Positions 8,493 through 16,795 of a stretch of 64,000 bases of DNA are shown here, in pieces; within the stretch, counting starts at the first letter, position 1, and each line of letters starts with the position of its first letter. Source of the stretch: Streptomyces chumphonensis (GTDB lineage: Bacteria; Actinomycetota; Actinomycetes; Streptomycetales; Streptomycetaceae); NCBI RefSeq assembly GCF_014779715.1, contig NZ_JACXYU010000021.1:1-64000 (forward strand), written 5' to 3'. The notes below the pieces were generated by a model. It saw nothing but the letters and a program-made list of their open reading frames with translations, was not told where the DNA came from and did no database searches. A program made the position numbers and the translations under genes.

Positions 8493-8621
8493 CTAATGAA
8501 CGCCCGTCAGCGCCCACCGGTTCTTGAACGGGTCCCAGCCCCGCTCAATCAGCAGGACGTGCCGGTCGGCGAGCAGGCCCAGGTCGGCGGTGTAGCGGAT
8601 CGTCTCGTCGGTGGTGCTCAT
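8493..8621 (-). pseudogene. N-terminal 42 codons of a NUDIX hydrolase
   Basis: From an internal ATG at 8621 the frame reads as a NUDIX enzyme start: RYTADLGLLADRHVLLIERG followed by WDPFKNRWALTG, where an intact enzyme has WALPGGHVDPGE. It stops one codon pair later, before the NUDIX box, so no catalytic residue is present. A separate, frameshifted NUDIX gene lies at 2450-2872. Confidence 0.75.
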
Positions 8622-9056
8622 CAGGTGTGTCTCCTGGACTCGGAGCGGGGCCCCGGCCCGGGTGGCCGGGGCGGAACGGAAAGCCTTCAGGCCGGTACGG
8701 GGGCGGGGGGTCTCCAGTCCGGCCCCGAGCAGCAGGCCGCGGGTCGACTGCTCGTACTCGCTGATGCGGATCCGGTCGAACATGAGCTGACCGGCGACCA
8801 GGCAGCGGGCACGCAGCTGGATCAGCGTGACGACGTGCGGGTAGGCGCCAGCGGCGGTAGCGGCCTGCTCGGCGGCGTCGGCGGCGAGCTCGTTGGCCGC
8901 CTGGAGGGCGGAGTTGCGGCGAGAGTACTGCGCCCGGCAGGACGCCCAGCCGGTCAAGGCCCGGGTGTGGTCCACCCGTTTCTCCCACGCCGTGTACGTG
9001 CTGCGCGTGCGCTTGGGGTCGGCGGTCCACGGCCGGTCGAGGTCGGCGGCGCGCAT
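8493..9056 (-). CDS. Transfer-region hypothetical protein running into a broken NUDIX gene
   Basis: The ATG at 9056 overlaps the stop of the upstream gene (TGATG), so this is the last gene of the leftward transfer run. The first 145 residues are helical, Ala-rich and basic at the start (RSTYTAWEKRVDHTRALTGW, then LQAANELAADAAEQAATAAG); I do not recognise the family. Without a stop, the frame then passes into MSTTDETIRYTADL, which is the true N-terminus of a NUDIX enzyme. The gene has evidently lost its own 3' end by a deletion that fused it in frame to a truncated NUDIX gene. Confidence 0.55.
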   Translation of the reverse strand: MRAADLDRPWTADPKRTRSTYTAWEKRVDHTRALTGWASCRAQYSRRNSALQAANELAADAAEQAATAAGAYPHVVTLIQLRARCLVAGQLMFDRIRISEYEQSTRGLLLGAGLETPRPRTGLKAFRSAPATRAGAPLRVQETHLMSTTDETIRYTADLGLLADRHVLLIERGWDPFKNRWALTGVH

Positions 9057-9517
9057 CAGCGGGCCGCGAGGTGGGCGCGAGCGGCGTACACCAGGGCGTC
9101 ACCGGCCGCGCGGGCCGCTTCCCGCCGGGCGGTCAGGGTCTCGGTGTCGGGGGCGTGGCGCAGGGCGTAGGCGGCCTCGGTGGCGTCGTCGGCGGCCTGG
9201 GCCAGCGGGGGTGGGGCGAGCATGACCAGGCGGGTGTGGGGGCCGGTGACGGCGGCGCGGGTGGCGTGGCTCTCCGCACGGGCGGCGGCGAGCTTCTCGG
9301 GGCCGGCGCCGGTGAGGCGGGCGTCCTCGCGCACCCACATGGCGCGGCGGTGCGCGGCCAGTGCGGTCACCAGGGCGGCCACGGCGGTGATGAGCGCCTG
9401 GCGGTGCGCCTCGGCGTCGGCGGCCTGGCGCTCGCGGCGGGCGCCGCGCTGCTGGAGGAGCGTGGACAGGCTGGCGCCCATCAGGGCGGCCAGGGCGGCG
9501 ATGATCGCGGATGCCAT
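9056..9517 (-). CDS. Membrane-anchored helical protein of the transfer region
   Basis: A 153-residue protein starting at the ATG at 9517, with AGAGGA nine bases upstream. Residues 1-20 (MASAIIAALAALMGASLSTL) form a membrane helix, followed by a charged coiled coil (RGARRERQAADAEAHRQALI) and a long helical body with VREDARLTGAGPEKLAAARA. The form, one N-terminal membrane helix plus a cytoplasmic coil, fits a minor component of the plasmid spread apparatus, but this is inference from position at the end of the transfer run. Its stop overlaps the next start. Confidence 0.7.
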   Translation of the reverse strand: MASAIIAALAALMGASLSTLLQQRGARRERQAADAEAHRQALITAVAALVTALAAHRRAMWVREDARLTGAGPEKLAAARAESHATRAAVTGPHTRLVMLAPPPLAQAADDATEAAYALRHAPDTETLTARREAARAAGDALVYAARAHLAAR

Positions 9518-9652
9518 CGGGTCGGGTCCTCTCGTGGGTGGGGTGGTGCGGGCCGGGCGGCCTGTCCGGTCCCCGGGCACGGAATTGCCCCGGCACCCGG
9601 GGTGGGTGACGGGGCGGTGGTTCGGGGGCCGGGCGGGTGGCCCGGAGCGGGG

Positions 9653-10033
9653 TCAGCAGCGGCGGCAGCGGGGGCCGTGCGCGATGCGGCACAGCTCGGC
9701 CGGGGTGAAGCCGCCCAGGGTGCCGGTGTGGGTGGCCTCGGTCTCCGTGACGCGTCCGCGTCCGCTGCCGTCGGGGACGTCGATCTCCCAGCCGGTGGTG
9801 ACGTAGCGTCCACGGCCGACGCGGCGGATCTGGCCGACGGTCTTGATCCGGGAGCGCTTTTCCGCTTGGGCTGCCCGGCGGGCCTGCGCACGCGCCTTGG
9901 CGTCCCGGCTGGCCGCCTCGTACACGGCCTCCTGGCGGGCCTCGCGCGCCTGGGCGGCCGCCGCCTCCTGGGCGGCGCGGTTGCGCTCCTCCTCCGTGCT
10001 GACCTTGTCGATCTCGCGACTGAAAAAGCCCAT
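9653..10033 (-). CDS. Hypothetical basic protein of the transfer region
   Basis: The 126-residue product starts at the ATG at 10033, where AAGGAG stands five bases upstream; the longer open frame is non-coding in character. It begins MGFFSREIDKVSTEEERNRA and continues with a highly charged helix rich in Ala, Arg and Glu (AAQAREARQEAVYEAASRDA), then a compact part with strands (RRVGRGRYVTTGWEIDVPDG) ending in a cysteine pair (GPRCRRC). The helix-plus-small-domain build suggests a DNA- or membrane-associated adaptor. I do not recognise a family. Confidence 0.65.
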   Translation of the reverse strand: MGFFSREIDKVSTEEERNRAAQEAAAAQAREARQEAVYEAASRDAKARAQARRAAQAEKRSRIKTVGQIRRVGRGRYVTTGWEIDVPDGSGRGRVTETEATHTGTLGGFTPAELCRIAHGPRCRRC

Positions 10034-10177
10034 GACTGCTCCTTGTTGGGTGTCTGCTGTGTCTGTGGAAAGGCGGGTGCCCCGAGGGTCAGCGGGTGTC
10101 GTGGTGGACGGTGCCGGTCGCGCGGCCGAACATGCGGTGGCGGAGACGTGCTGGGTGATGTGGGTGGGGCGGAGCGG

Positions 10178-10294
10178 GTGAGGGCGCGCCGGATTCTGGA
10201 GCATCTGGCGGCGCTGGGTCTGCTCTCCGGCATCACGGCCGCATGCCTCCACATCCTCGTCGCAACCGGCCTCATCCCACCGATGGCCCCGTGA
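10178..10294 (+). CDS. Possible 38-residue membrane peptide
   Basis: A GTG at 10178 with GGAG just upstream opens a short frame, RARRILEHLAALGLLSGITA and then ACLHILVATGLIPPMAP. It would be a single membrane helix after a basic start. It runs against the transfer genes in a gap between two of them, and is followed by another small rightward gene. Short GC-rich frames arise by chance, so this is tentative. Confidence 0.3.
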   Translation: MRARRILEHLAALGLLSGITAACLHILVATGLIPPMAP

Positions 10295-10423
10295 TGCGGC
10301 TGTCATGGGGTGGCGGTGTGGTCCCGCTTCGCTGGGCACCGGCTGGGTCCGGGGGTCTGGCTGATGTGGGTGCGTGTCGGAGTGTCGGTGGGAAGAATGG
10401 TCGGTAGAGAGAAGGGGGTGGCG

Positions 10424-10645
10424 ATGGCGTGGTTTCGGCGGCGGCCGGACTTCTACTTCGAGGAAGTGACCGGCGACGGGGTGATCTGGCCGGCGGGTAC
10501 GGATGAGAAGGGGCGGGTGTACATCGACGTCGAGGAGGACGTCGAGGTGCTGATCGACGGCGTGGTCATCGGTGGGGAGATCTGGGACGCCTACGTCGGC
10601 GGGGATGGCCGCTTGCGGTTGACGGAGTACGAAGGCCAGGAGTGA
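10424..10645 (+). CDS. Small acidic hypothetical protein
   Basis: A 73-residue protein from the ATG at 10424, preceded by AAGGGGG. It is strongly acidic with alternating strands: DFYFEEVTGDGVIWPAGTDE, then IDVEEDVEVLIDGVVIGGEI. A compact beta-barrel-like fold is likely. It is the one convincing rightward gene inside the leftward transfer region, and ends four bases from the convergent stop of the next leftward gene. Function unknown. Confidence 0.6.
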   Translation: MAWFRRRPDFYFEEVTGDGVIWPAGTDEKGRVYIDVEEDVEVLIDGVVIGGEIWDAYVGGDGRLRLTEYEGQE

Positions 10646-10648
10646 CCG

Positions 10649-11155
10649 CTACTGGTTGATGCGGGTGCGGGCGATCGCGCCGCGGGTGGTGATGTTCTGG
10701 TGGTGCTGGGTAACGGCGCCCTGGTAGTGGTGGTGGGTGACGGGCGGGGCGGCGGCGCGGACGCACCGGATGGCCGTGCCGATCGCGATGGCGACGGCGC
10801 TGATGCCGACGAAGGGCACGGCGATAGCAGCGACGCCCCAGATCGTGAGCTTGGCGATTCCGGCGGTGGCGGCGTAGATGCCTGCTCCGGTCAGGGCGGC
10901 GAAGCAGCCCAGGCCGACGCCTGCGACGGCGATGCCGGCAGCCCATTCGGGTACGACGCGCCGGTCGGGCTGGTGCACGGGCGGGGTCGGGCCGTAGACG
11001 GGGACCGGGGTGGTGTCCCGGTAGGCCGTGGCGAGTGGGGTGTGGGGGGCGGGGGAGTAGGCGGCGGCGATCAGCTGTGCGGCCTCGGCCGCGGCCTCGA
11101 TCTCGGTGCGGGGCTGGCCGGTGTCGATGCGGGGGTTGTTCGCGGCGGTGTTCAC
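10649..11155 (-). CDS. Two-helix membrane protein of the transfer region
   Basis: A 168-residue protein directly downstream of traB. The N-terminal half is soluble and Pro-rich; residues 85-115 (AAGIAVAGVGLGCFAALTGA and on) and 117-140 (LTIWGVAAIAVPFVGISAVA) are two hydrophobic helices; the tail is rich in His and Gln (PPVTHHHYQGAVTQHHQNI). Streptomyces plasmids often carry such small membrane proteins beside tra genes, and several (Spd proteins) affect pock size. That role here is inferred from position. The start ATG at 11155 follows GGAG. Confidence 0.7.
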   Translation of the reverse strand: MNTAANNPRIDTGQPRTEIEAAAEAAQLIAAAYSPAPHTPLATAYRDTTPVPVYGPTPPVHQPDRRVVPEWAAGIAVAGVGLGCFAALTGAGIYAATAGIAKLTIWGVAAIAVPFVGISAVAIAIGTAIRCVRAAAPPVTHHHYQGAVTQHHQNITTRGAIARTRINQ

Positions 11156-11180
11156 CGTGGTTCTCCTGGCTGCTGAATGA

Positions 11181-11215
11181 GGCGCCCTCCCGGCCGGGTG
11201 GGCTGGGAGGGCGCC
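11181..11215. terminator. Intergenic stem-loop after traB
   Basis: GGCGCCCTCCC (11181-11191) pairs perfectly with GGGAGGGCGCC (11205-11215) around a 13-base loop, between the TraB stop and the next leftward gene. It is one of a series of such stem-loops in this run. Confidence 0.65.
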
Positions 11216-11237
11216 AGGGGCGGGAGGGTGTTGCCGG

Positions 11238-13622
11238 CTACTGGGGGAGGGTGTAGATGCCGCGGCCTGCGCGGTGGAGTTGACCGGTGCGGCAGAGCTG
11301 GCTGGCGGTGTTGCTGACTGTGGCGGGCTGGACGTCGTCCAGGTGCTCTTGGATGTCGCGGAGCTTCATGGAGCCGTGCTCGGTCAGCAGGTTGAGGATG
11401 CGGTTCTGCACGGTGGGCGGTTCGGCCGCCGTGCTGGCGGTGCCGAGGAGTTCGTCCAGGCCGTCGTCGATGTCGCCGGTGTCGTCGTCCTGGTCGTCTC
11501 CGGCGAGGAGCTTCTCGGCGTGGGCGAGGGCGCGGGCGTGCTCAGCGTCGAACACAGCCTGTTCTTCGGGGGTCAGGTAGGGGATGGGTGCGGACTCGTA
11601 GAGGTCGATCAGTCCGGTGTACTGCTTGTTGGCGTCCTTGGCGGCGCGCCAGACCCGCATGCGGGTCAGTCGGCCCTGGCGGATGAGGTTGGCCATGCCG
11701 GCGGTGGTCGGGCCGGGCGGTGTCTCCTCGCCGCGGAAGGCGGCCTCGATGTCGTCGCCGCCGAAGGTCTCCGGGATCGGCACGAGGTCGACGCCCGGCG
11801 GGAGGATGCCTTCGGTGGCCATGTGGGAGGTGGTGCCGCTGGTGGTGCGGCCCAGCCACACGGCTCCGGTCTTGGCGTTGGCGCGGAGCTTGACCTTGTC
11901 TCCGAGGTCGGCGGAGTGGATGCCTTGTGCGGCGAAGCGGATGCCGACGCCCATCTTCCGGCCGGTGATCTGGAACTTGCTGATCAGGCCGAGTACCCAG
12001 GTCTTGAAGGCGGGCGGGATGTCGGCTTCGGCTTCCTCGGCGAGGATGAGGTTGAGCTCGTCCAGGGTGATGACGACCAGGCGCCAGGGGTCGTTGATGG
12101 TGAACGAGCCCCAGCCGTTCGCGCTGGAGATCTTCTGCCGGTACTTCGCGACGGCGTAGGCGGCGGCCAAGGCTGCGGCGACCGCTGGGATGCCGGAACC
12201 GAAGTGCGCGACGCGGCCGTTGGCCTCCGGCAGGCTCATCCCGTCCTGCGCGTCGGCCACGATCGAGACGACGCCGTTGATCCGCTCGGCGATCAGCAGG
12301 GTGTTCAGCGCCACCGACTTGCCCGCGCCGGGGGCGCCGACGAACAGGTCGTTCGTCGCACCCAGACCCGGCTTGTACAGGTTGATGCGGGCGGGCCGGC
12401 CGTCGTGCTGGAGGCCGAAGGCGATTTCACCGCGCTCGTTCATGGTGAGATCGCGGGCCGTGGCTTCGCGGATGGTCAGCAGCGGGTGGGTCTCGTAGAC
12501 GGAGATGATGCCGTCGCCCATCCGGTTGGTCTGGCAGACCACCAGCTCCATGTCGTCGATGTCCAGCGCGCGGGCGATCCCCTGGTGGGGAAGGCGCAGC
12601 ACCTGATCGTCGGCGGCCCTCACGCGGAGCGCGATCCGGTTCGCCTCGATCTTGGTCTCCAGCAGGTGCACGCCGTCCAGCGGGCCGCCGGGCTTGGCCA
12701 GCCGGGAGCGCCACAGCGCGGCCAGGTCCGGGTCGATGCGCCCGCCGCTCGTGCTGTCGCCGGAGATCTGGGAGTCGAGATCGAGGGTGGGGCGGGCGGT
12801 GATGAGCTTGTGGCCGGGGCCGTGGCCGGGCATCGGCTCGATGCTGACGGTGCCCTCGGGCAGGTCCCACACCGCTGCGAGCGCGGCCGGGGTCAGCTGC
12901 GGGACGGCCTTGCCGCGCGGGGCGACCAGCACGGCACGGAAGTCGGGCCGACCGGGTGCGAGCTGCTGGACGTGTCCGAGGTGGCAGCCCTTGGCGGCCT
13001 CGGAGGTCTCCCAGTGCCAGGCCACGAGTTCGGCATAGGTCCGTGGAGCGGGCAGCCGCCGCTCCTGACCCGTGTCCTGCTCCTGGTCCTGGCCGTCGGT
13101 GCTGTGGGGAAGGCCTGCGGCGTGCTCGAGTTCGGCGAGCATCTCGGCGGGGGAGCGGCGCTTGCGGCGCGGCGCGCGGGTTCGGGGGAGCGCGGCGGCC
13201 ATCACCGCGGCCCAGAGGCTGGGGGCGCCGTACTGCACCAGCGGCTCGACGCCGATGCCGGCGGCACCGGCGGCCAGCAGCCCCAGGTAGAGGGCCGATC
13301 CGGTCAGTGCCGGGGTGGCGCGGTAGCAGGCGCGCAGCAGCTCCAGGCGGTGGTCGGTGGCCAGCTCCAGGCGCTCCTTCTCCCGGCGCAGCCGCTGCCG
13401 TTCGGCGGGGCGGGCCTTGTGGTAGAGCCAGGCCAGGGTGAGGGTCCCGGTGGCGGCGGCGGTCAGGTGCGCGGGCCAGGCCGCGTCCAGCTGCGGGCCG
13501 ATGGCCAGGCCCGGAGCCGCGACGATGTAGGCGATCCGCTCGATGCGGGCGCGCCGACGGCGGGACCGGCCGGTCGTGGCGGGCTGCACGGTGGTGGTCG
13601 GGGTGAGGGTGGTCGTGGCCAC
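11238..13622 (-). CDS. TraB-type FtsK/SpoIIIE DNA translocase for conjugation
   Basis: A 794-residue protein, the motor for conjugal DNA transfer in mycelial actinobacteria: a hexameric ATPase that moves double-stranded plasmid DNA through the septum. Residues 30-50 and 120-155 contain membrane helices; the motor carries Walker A GAPGAGKSVALN (about 429) and Walker B LVVITLDELNL (about 515), with sensor-like FQITGRKMGVGIRFAAQGIH after it. The last 75 residues form a winged helix (LRDIQEHLDDVQPATVSNTA), the domain that in TraB and FtsK reads short DNA repeats. It starts at a GTG with AGGAAGGA upstream. Length is typical of plasmid TraB proteins. It lies mid-run among spread genes and is presumably controlled by the GntR regulator at 22680. 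Confidence 0.92.
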   Translation of the reverse strand: MATTTLTPTTTVQPATTGRSRRRRARIERIAYIVAAPGLAIGPQLDAAWPAHLTAAATGTLTLAWLYHKARPAERQRLRREKERLELATDHRLELLRACYRATPALTGSALYLGLLAAGAAGIGVEPLVQYGAPSLWAAVMAAALPRTRAPRRKRRSPAEMLAELEHAAGLPHSTDGQDQEQDTGQERRLPAPRTYAELVAWHWETSEAAKGCHLGHVQQLAPGRPDFRAVLVAPRGKAVPQLTPAALAAVWDLPEGTVSIEPMPGHGPGHKLITARPTLDLDSQISGDSTSGGRIDPDLAALWRSRLAKPGGPLDGVHLLETKIEANRIALRVRAADDQVLRLPHQGIARALDIDDMELVVCQTNRMGDGIISVYETHPLLTIREATARDLTMNERGEIAFGLQHDGRPARINLYKPGLGATNDLFVGAPGAGKSVALNTLLIAERINGVVSIVADAQDGMSLPEANGRVAHFGSGIPAVAAALAAAYAVAKYRQKISSANGWGSFTINDPWRLVVITLDELNLILAEEAEADIPPAFKTWVLGLISKFQITGRKMGVGIRFAAQGIHSADLGDKVKLRANAKTGAVWLGRTTSGTTSHMATEGILPPGVDLVPIPETFGGDDIEAAFRGEETPPGPTTAGMANLIRQGRLTRMRVWRAAKDANKQYTGLIDLYESAPIPYLTPEEQAVFDAEHARALAHAEKLLAGDDQDDDTGDIDDGLDELLGTASTAAEPPTVQNRILNLLTEHGSMKLRDIQEHLDDVQPATVSNTASQLCRTGQLHRAGRGIYTLPQ

Positions 13623-13655
13623 GGTGACCGGTCCTTCCTGTTCACAGGGGTAGGG

Positions 13656-13682
13656 GCCCCGGGTCGGAGACCGGCCCGGGGC
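13656..13682. terminator. Intergenic stem-loop upstream of traB
   Basis: GCCCCGGG (13656-13663) pairs with CCCGGGGC (13675-13682), with TCGGAGACCGG between that can add an inner stem. It lies in the 78-base gap before the TraB start. Confidence 0.5.
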
Positions 13683-13700
13683 GTGGAGGGTGTAGGGGGG

Positions 13701-14141
13701 TTAGGTGGCGAACCAGCCGGGCTTCGGCTGCGTGATGCCCTTGGCCGCCATGGCCTGGCCCTCGTCGTAGAGGTCCTGGTACTCGGCGCGGTGGGCGCTG
13801 TCGGCCGCGTCGGCGTCGCTGGCGAGGTCGGTGGCGGCACCGGCCATGTCGCCGGTCGCCTCGGCGGTGACCTGCTGCTGGCTGGCGATCTCCCGCATCG
13901 CGGCGACGTGCCGGGGATCGACCTCGGCCTGGGCCATCAAGTCCGCCAGCTGGTGGCTGGCCTCGGCGTTGCGGGCGGCCCGGCGCTGGCCGGCGGCTAC
14001 GGCCTCGGACAACCGGAGTGCTCCGGCGGCCAGGCGCGTGAACCGCGCGGCCAGGGTCAGGAAGCTCAGGTCGTCCCGGTCCGCGCTGCGGTCGGCCAGT
14101 TCCAGCTCCGCGCCGGTGCTGTCGTTCTCTGCCTCTGCCAT
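13701..14141 (-). CDS. Helical transfer-associated protein
   Basis: A 146-residue acidic, almost wholly helical protein. It starts at the ATG at 14141 with AAAGGA upstream, 16 bases from the preceding stop, so it is cotranscribed with the gene above. Sequence such as LTLAARFTRLAAGALRLSEA and HVAAMREIASQQQVTAEATG suggests a helical bundle. Its core resembles the C-terminal domain of the upstream 759-residue protein (both are arrays of Ala-rich helices containing MTEALARDMEA or DMAGAATDLA), so the two may pair. No catalytic motif is seen. Confidence 0.7.
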   Translation of the reverse strand: MAEAENDSTGAELELADRSADRDDLSFLTLAARFTRLAAGALRLSEAVAAGQRRAARNAEASHQLADLMAQAEVDPRHVAAMREIASQQQVTAEATGDMAGAATDLASDADAADSAHRAEYQDLYDEGQAMAAKGITQPKPGWFAT

Positions 14142-14157
14142 ACCGGTTGTCCTTTCT

Positions 14158-16437
14158 TCAGGGCTGGTTGTGGGTTCGGGCCGACGGGGTGGCCAGGCCC
14201 TTGTCGGCGGTGATCTGCTGCATCGGCCGGTAGGCGGCCTCCATGTCGCGGGCCAGGGCCTCGGTCATCTCGGCGGAGGCCAGCGTCGCGTCCTTGGCGC
14301 GGGTGGCGGCACGGGCGAGGCGGTCCATCGACTCCGCCAGCCGCGCCAGTGCCGCGCGGGTCCTGCGGCCGATCACGTTGTTCCGCTGCGCCAGGAGCTC
14401 GGCGAGGTCGAGCATCGCCGCCCGCAGCTTCAGCGCCCCGTCCGCGGCCCACTCGAACTGCCGGTAGGCGGCCCAGCTGGCCTTGGTCAGCTTCTTCAGG
14501 TGGCGCAGCGCGTCGCCGAGCTTGACGTCGGTGTCGTGGCCGCTGCTGCCGACAGCGGGCTGGTAGGCGCCCGACGGCGACACGGCGAGCGCGCCTGTCC
14601 TGGTACGCGGGTTGGGCACGTCTGTCTCCTTCGTGCTGGTGTGCGTGGCGTGGGGGGCGGTGGTGACGGGCCGGGGGTGGTGCGGGGTCGGGGCCGGGCC
14701 GAGCATCCGCACGCCGGTGGTGATCTGCTCCTGGGTGTGGCCGGGCGGGGGCGGCTTGTCGGCCCGCCACACCGTGGTGTCGTGATCGTGTGTCGCTTCG
14801 GCGGCCGACTCCCACGGCGTCTGGCGCGGGCCCGACGAACCGGTGCCGGTGCTGGTGCCGGTCCAGAAGTTGCCGCCGTCGTCGTCGAAGGGTTCACCGC
14901 CTGCGGCGGGACGAGCCCGGGAGCGGACCCGTTCCCGGGCCTTCGACCAGCCCCGGGGCCGCCACCAAGAGGAGTTGTTTCCCGTCCTGCCGCGCCGCCC
15001 CTTCCCCTTGCTCCGCCTCTTGCTCTTGCTCTTGCTCTGCGGGTCAGGGGCGCCGGGCTTCGTCTTCGTCCTGCCTGCCCGGGTCTTGTGGCTGGTGCTG
15101 GCCCCCGGGGTCAGCGGCGGCCGCGCACCGGGCCCGGCTGAGGAGGTGCCGCCGGTTCCGGGCGCAGGCGCGGCGCCGCCTGCCGTGGGCTTGCCCCCTT
15201 CCTTCTCCTTCTTCTTGTGGTGGTCCTCGCGCCGCCAGATCGGCGGGCGCATCCCGGCCCGGCGGCGCGTCAGGCGCGGCTCGGTCCTGCGGGTGGCGTC
15301 CTCACCGAGCGCCTGGGCCAGGGTGGTCCGGCCCGAGCGGCCGCGGCTCTTGGTCGGTGCCGTCTTCCGGTCCGTTCCACCGCCGGTACCGCCGGTTCCG
15401 CCGGGGCGCCGGTCGCGGTGAACCAGCGGGGTGACGTCGGAGCGGCGGTGCTCCGGATGCGCCACGGCGCGGCCGGTGCCGTCCCGGCCCAGGGACTTCC
15501 CCGGCCCGGTACGTCCACGGCCGCCGCCGGAGGTTCCACCTCCACGGTGCGGTGCTCCACCACTGCCCCAACCGCCGGTGCCGTAGCCTCCACCGCCGCG
15601 GTTGCCGGTGCGGTTCCCCAGCGTTCCCACGCCGGCCGACTGGTGCGTCGACCGCAGGGGGCCGGGCCGGTCGTCACTACCGCCGCCACGCGTTCCAGGC
15701 CCGCGCCGGTCGCCTCCACGACCGCCGCCGAGCGCTCCGCCCCCGCCCGATCCGGTTCCCTGGCCGGTGCGGGAGGTATCCGTTCGGCGGGCGCTGAGGC
15801 CGCCGGAGCTGCCCGTCCCGCCGCCGGTTCCACCACCGGCGCCGGAGATTCCACCGCTGCGCCGCTGCGCTCCGGGCCCGCCCGCGCCGGGTCCGGCCCG
15901 GCCGCCTCGTTCGTCCTTGCGCTTGCTGTCGCGCTCGCGCTCCAGGCCGCGCAGCGCGGCGACCGAGACCGCCAGTCCGGCAGCCATCGCCAGCGCGCCA
16001 GCTCCGCCGCGCTCGCGCTGCTCACCGTTCTCGGCGGCGGGCGGCAGCAGTTGCTCGCCGCTGCCGTCGCCGCCCAGGTCCTGGTCGCGGCCGTCGTCGT
16101 CAGCGGTGACGGGGGAGTCGGCCAGGGCCGGGTCCGGGAGGGCCGCCAGGGCCTGCATCGGGCTGGCCCAGGGGTGCTCCTCGATCTCGACCGGCTCCGA
16201 ATCCCGTTCGGATTGGGGGCCGGGGACCGCCCGCAGCAGCGGCCGCCCCGCATCCTCCGGCGTCGGCTCCCGCTCCCGCTCCGGCTCCGGCTCCGGCTCC
16301 GGTGATGCCGGGGCCGATTCGGGCGGCGGTGCGGGCGGGGCCGCCGGCGGGCGCGCGGTCGGCCCCGCATTGAGCGGGGCCGTGAAGCTGATCGGGACCG
16401 GGCCATCATCCCGGTCGTTGGGGGGTTCGTCGGCCAT
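14158..16437 (-). CDS. Large low-complexity transfer-region protein with helical C-terminus
   Basis: A 759-residue protein just upstream in the transfer run. Residues 1-130 are Pro/Glu-rich (PEPEPEPEREREPTPE); residues 145-175 hold a short hydrophobic stretch (GALAMAAGLAVSVAALRGLE); residues 180-610 are Gly/Arg/Ser/Lys-rich and disordered; the last 130 residues are a folded helical domain (LRHLKKLTKASWAAYRQFEW, then LDLAELLAQRNNVIGRRTRA). Full-length reading in one frame, codon use and a ribosome site (GGAGG before the ATG) show it is real. Similar proteins sit by tra genes on Streptomyces plasmids with no known function. The build suggests a tether between membrane and DNA or between cell compartments. 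One alternative is that the C-terminal domain is translated separately from an internal start. Confidence 0.7.
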   Translation of the reverse strand: MADEPPNDRDDGPVPISFTAPLNAGPTARPPAAPPAPPPESAPASPEPEPEPEREREPTPEDAGRPLLRAVPGPQSERDSEPVEIEEHPWASPMQALAALPDPALADSPVTADDDGRDQDLGGDGSGEQLLPPAAENGEQRERGGAGALAMAAGLAVSVAALRGLERERDSKRKDERGGRAGPGAGGPGAQRRSGGISGAGGGTGGGTGSSGGLSARRTDTSRTGQGTGSGGGGALGGGRGGDRRGPGTRGGGSDDRPGPLRSTHQSAGVGTLGNRTGNRGGGGYGTGGWGSGGAPHRGGGTSGGGRGRTGPGKSLGRDGTGRAVAHPEHRRSDVTPLVHRDRRPGGTGGTGGGTDRKTAPTKSRGRSGRTTLAQALGEDATRRTEPRLTRRRAGMRPPIWRREDHHKKKEKEGGKPTAGGAAPAPGTGGTSSAGPGARPPLTPGASTSHKTRAGRTKTKPGAPDPQSKSKSKRRSKGKGRRGRTGNNSSWWRPRGWSKARERVRSRARPAAGGEPFDDDGGNFWTGTSTGTGSSGPRQTPWESAAEATHDHDTTVWRADKPPPPGHTQEQITTGVRMLGPAPTPHHPRPVTTAPHATHTSTKETDVPNPRTRTGALAVSPSGAYQPAVGSSGHDTDVKLGDALRHLKKLTKASWAAYRQFEWAADGALKLRAAMLDLAELLAQRNNVIGRRTRAALARLAESMDRLARAATRAKDATLASAEMTEALARDMEAAYRPMQQITADKGLATPSARTHNQP

Positions 16438-16582
16438 CAGACCTCCAGACAGTCCATTTCCAGGAGTTGACAGAGTGTGATCGGATCGGGGATTCTCACG
16501 CGCGCACGCGCGAGCGTGGGCGTGCGCACGTGTTGGCCCCCGCTCCAGGGGCTCTCTCGCGGGTGGTGATGATGAAGAAGAG

Positions 16583-16795
16583 TCACTGCGAGTAACGCTG
16601 GTAGAAGTCCCTCAGGGCCTTCGCCAGCTCCTCCCAGACCTCCATCTCGCCGCCCAAGGCCCGCTGCTTGGCGACCATCCGCGCGGCGTCGAACCACACG
16701 CTCGCGACCGCCTGCGGGCCGTCTTCCCTCGCCAGCACCTGCCGCTGCTCCCAGTGCTGAGCCTGGTTCTGCGCCCGCGTCCGCTTCCGCGCCAT
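16583..16795 (-). CDS. Small hypothetical protein
   Basis: A 70-residue charged helical protein (ARKRTRAQNQAQHWEQRQVL, then WFDAARMVAKQRALGGEMEV). Its ATG overlaps the stop of the upstream gene in TGATG, so it is translationally coupled. It is followed by a 145-base gap before the large low-complexity gene. No family is recognised; a helical adaptor is the most that can be said. Confidence 0.65.
   Translation of the reverse strand: MARKRTRAQNQAQHWEQRQVLAREDGPQAVASVWFDAARMVAKQRALGGEMEVWEELAKALRDFYQRYSQ

Noticed and set aside
11274-14213. A 979-codon open frame on the plus strand opposite traB
   Set aside because: It is the antisense of TraB and its neighbour; composition is Gly/Asp/Val-rich as expected of a mirrored GC-rich frame, with no motif, while the minus strand has Walker A/B and a winged helix.
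15217-16305. Long rightward frames across the low-complexity transfer gene
   Set aside because: Both strands stay open here because of repeated GC-rich codons; only the minus strand joins a folded C-terminal domain and a ribosome site.
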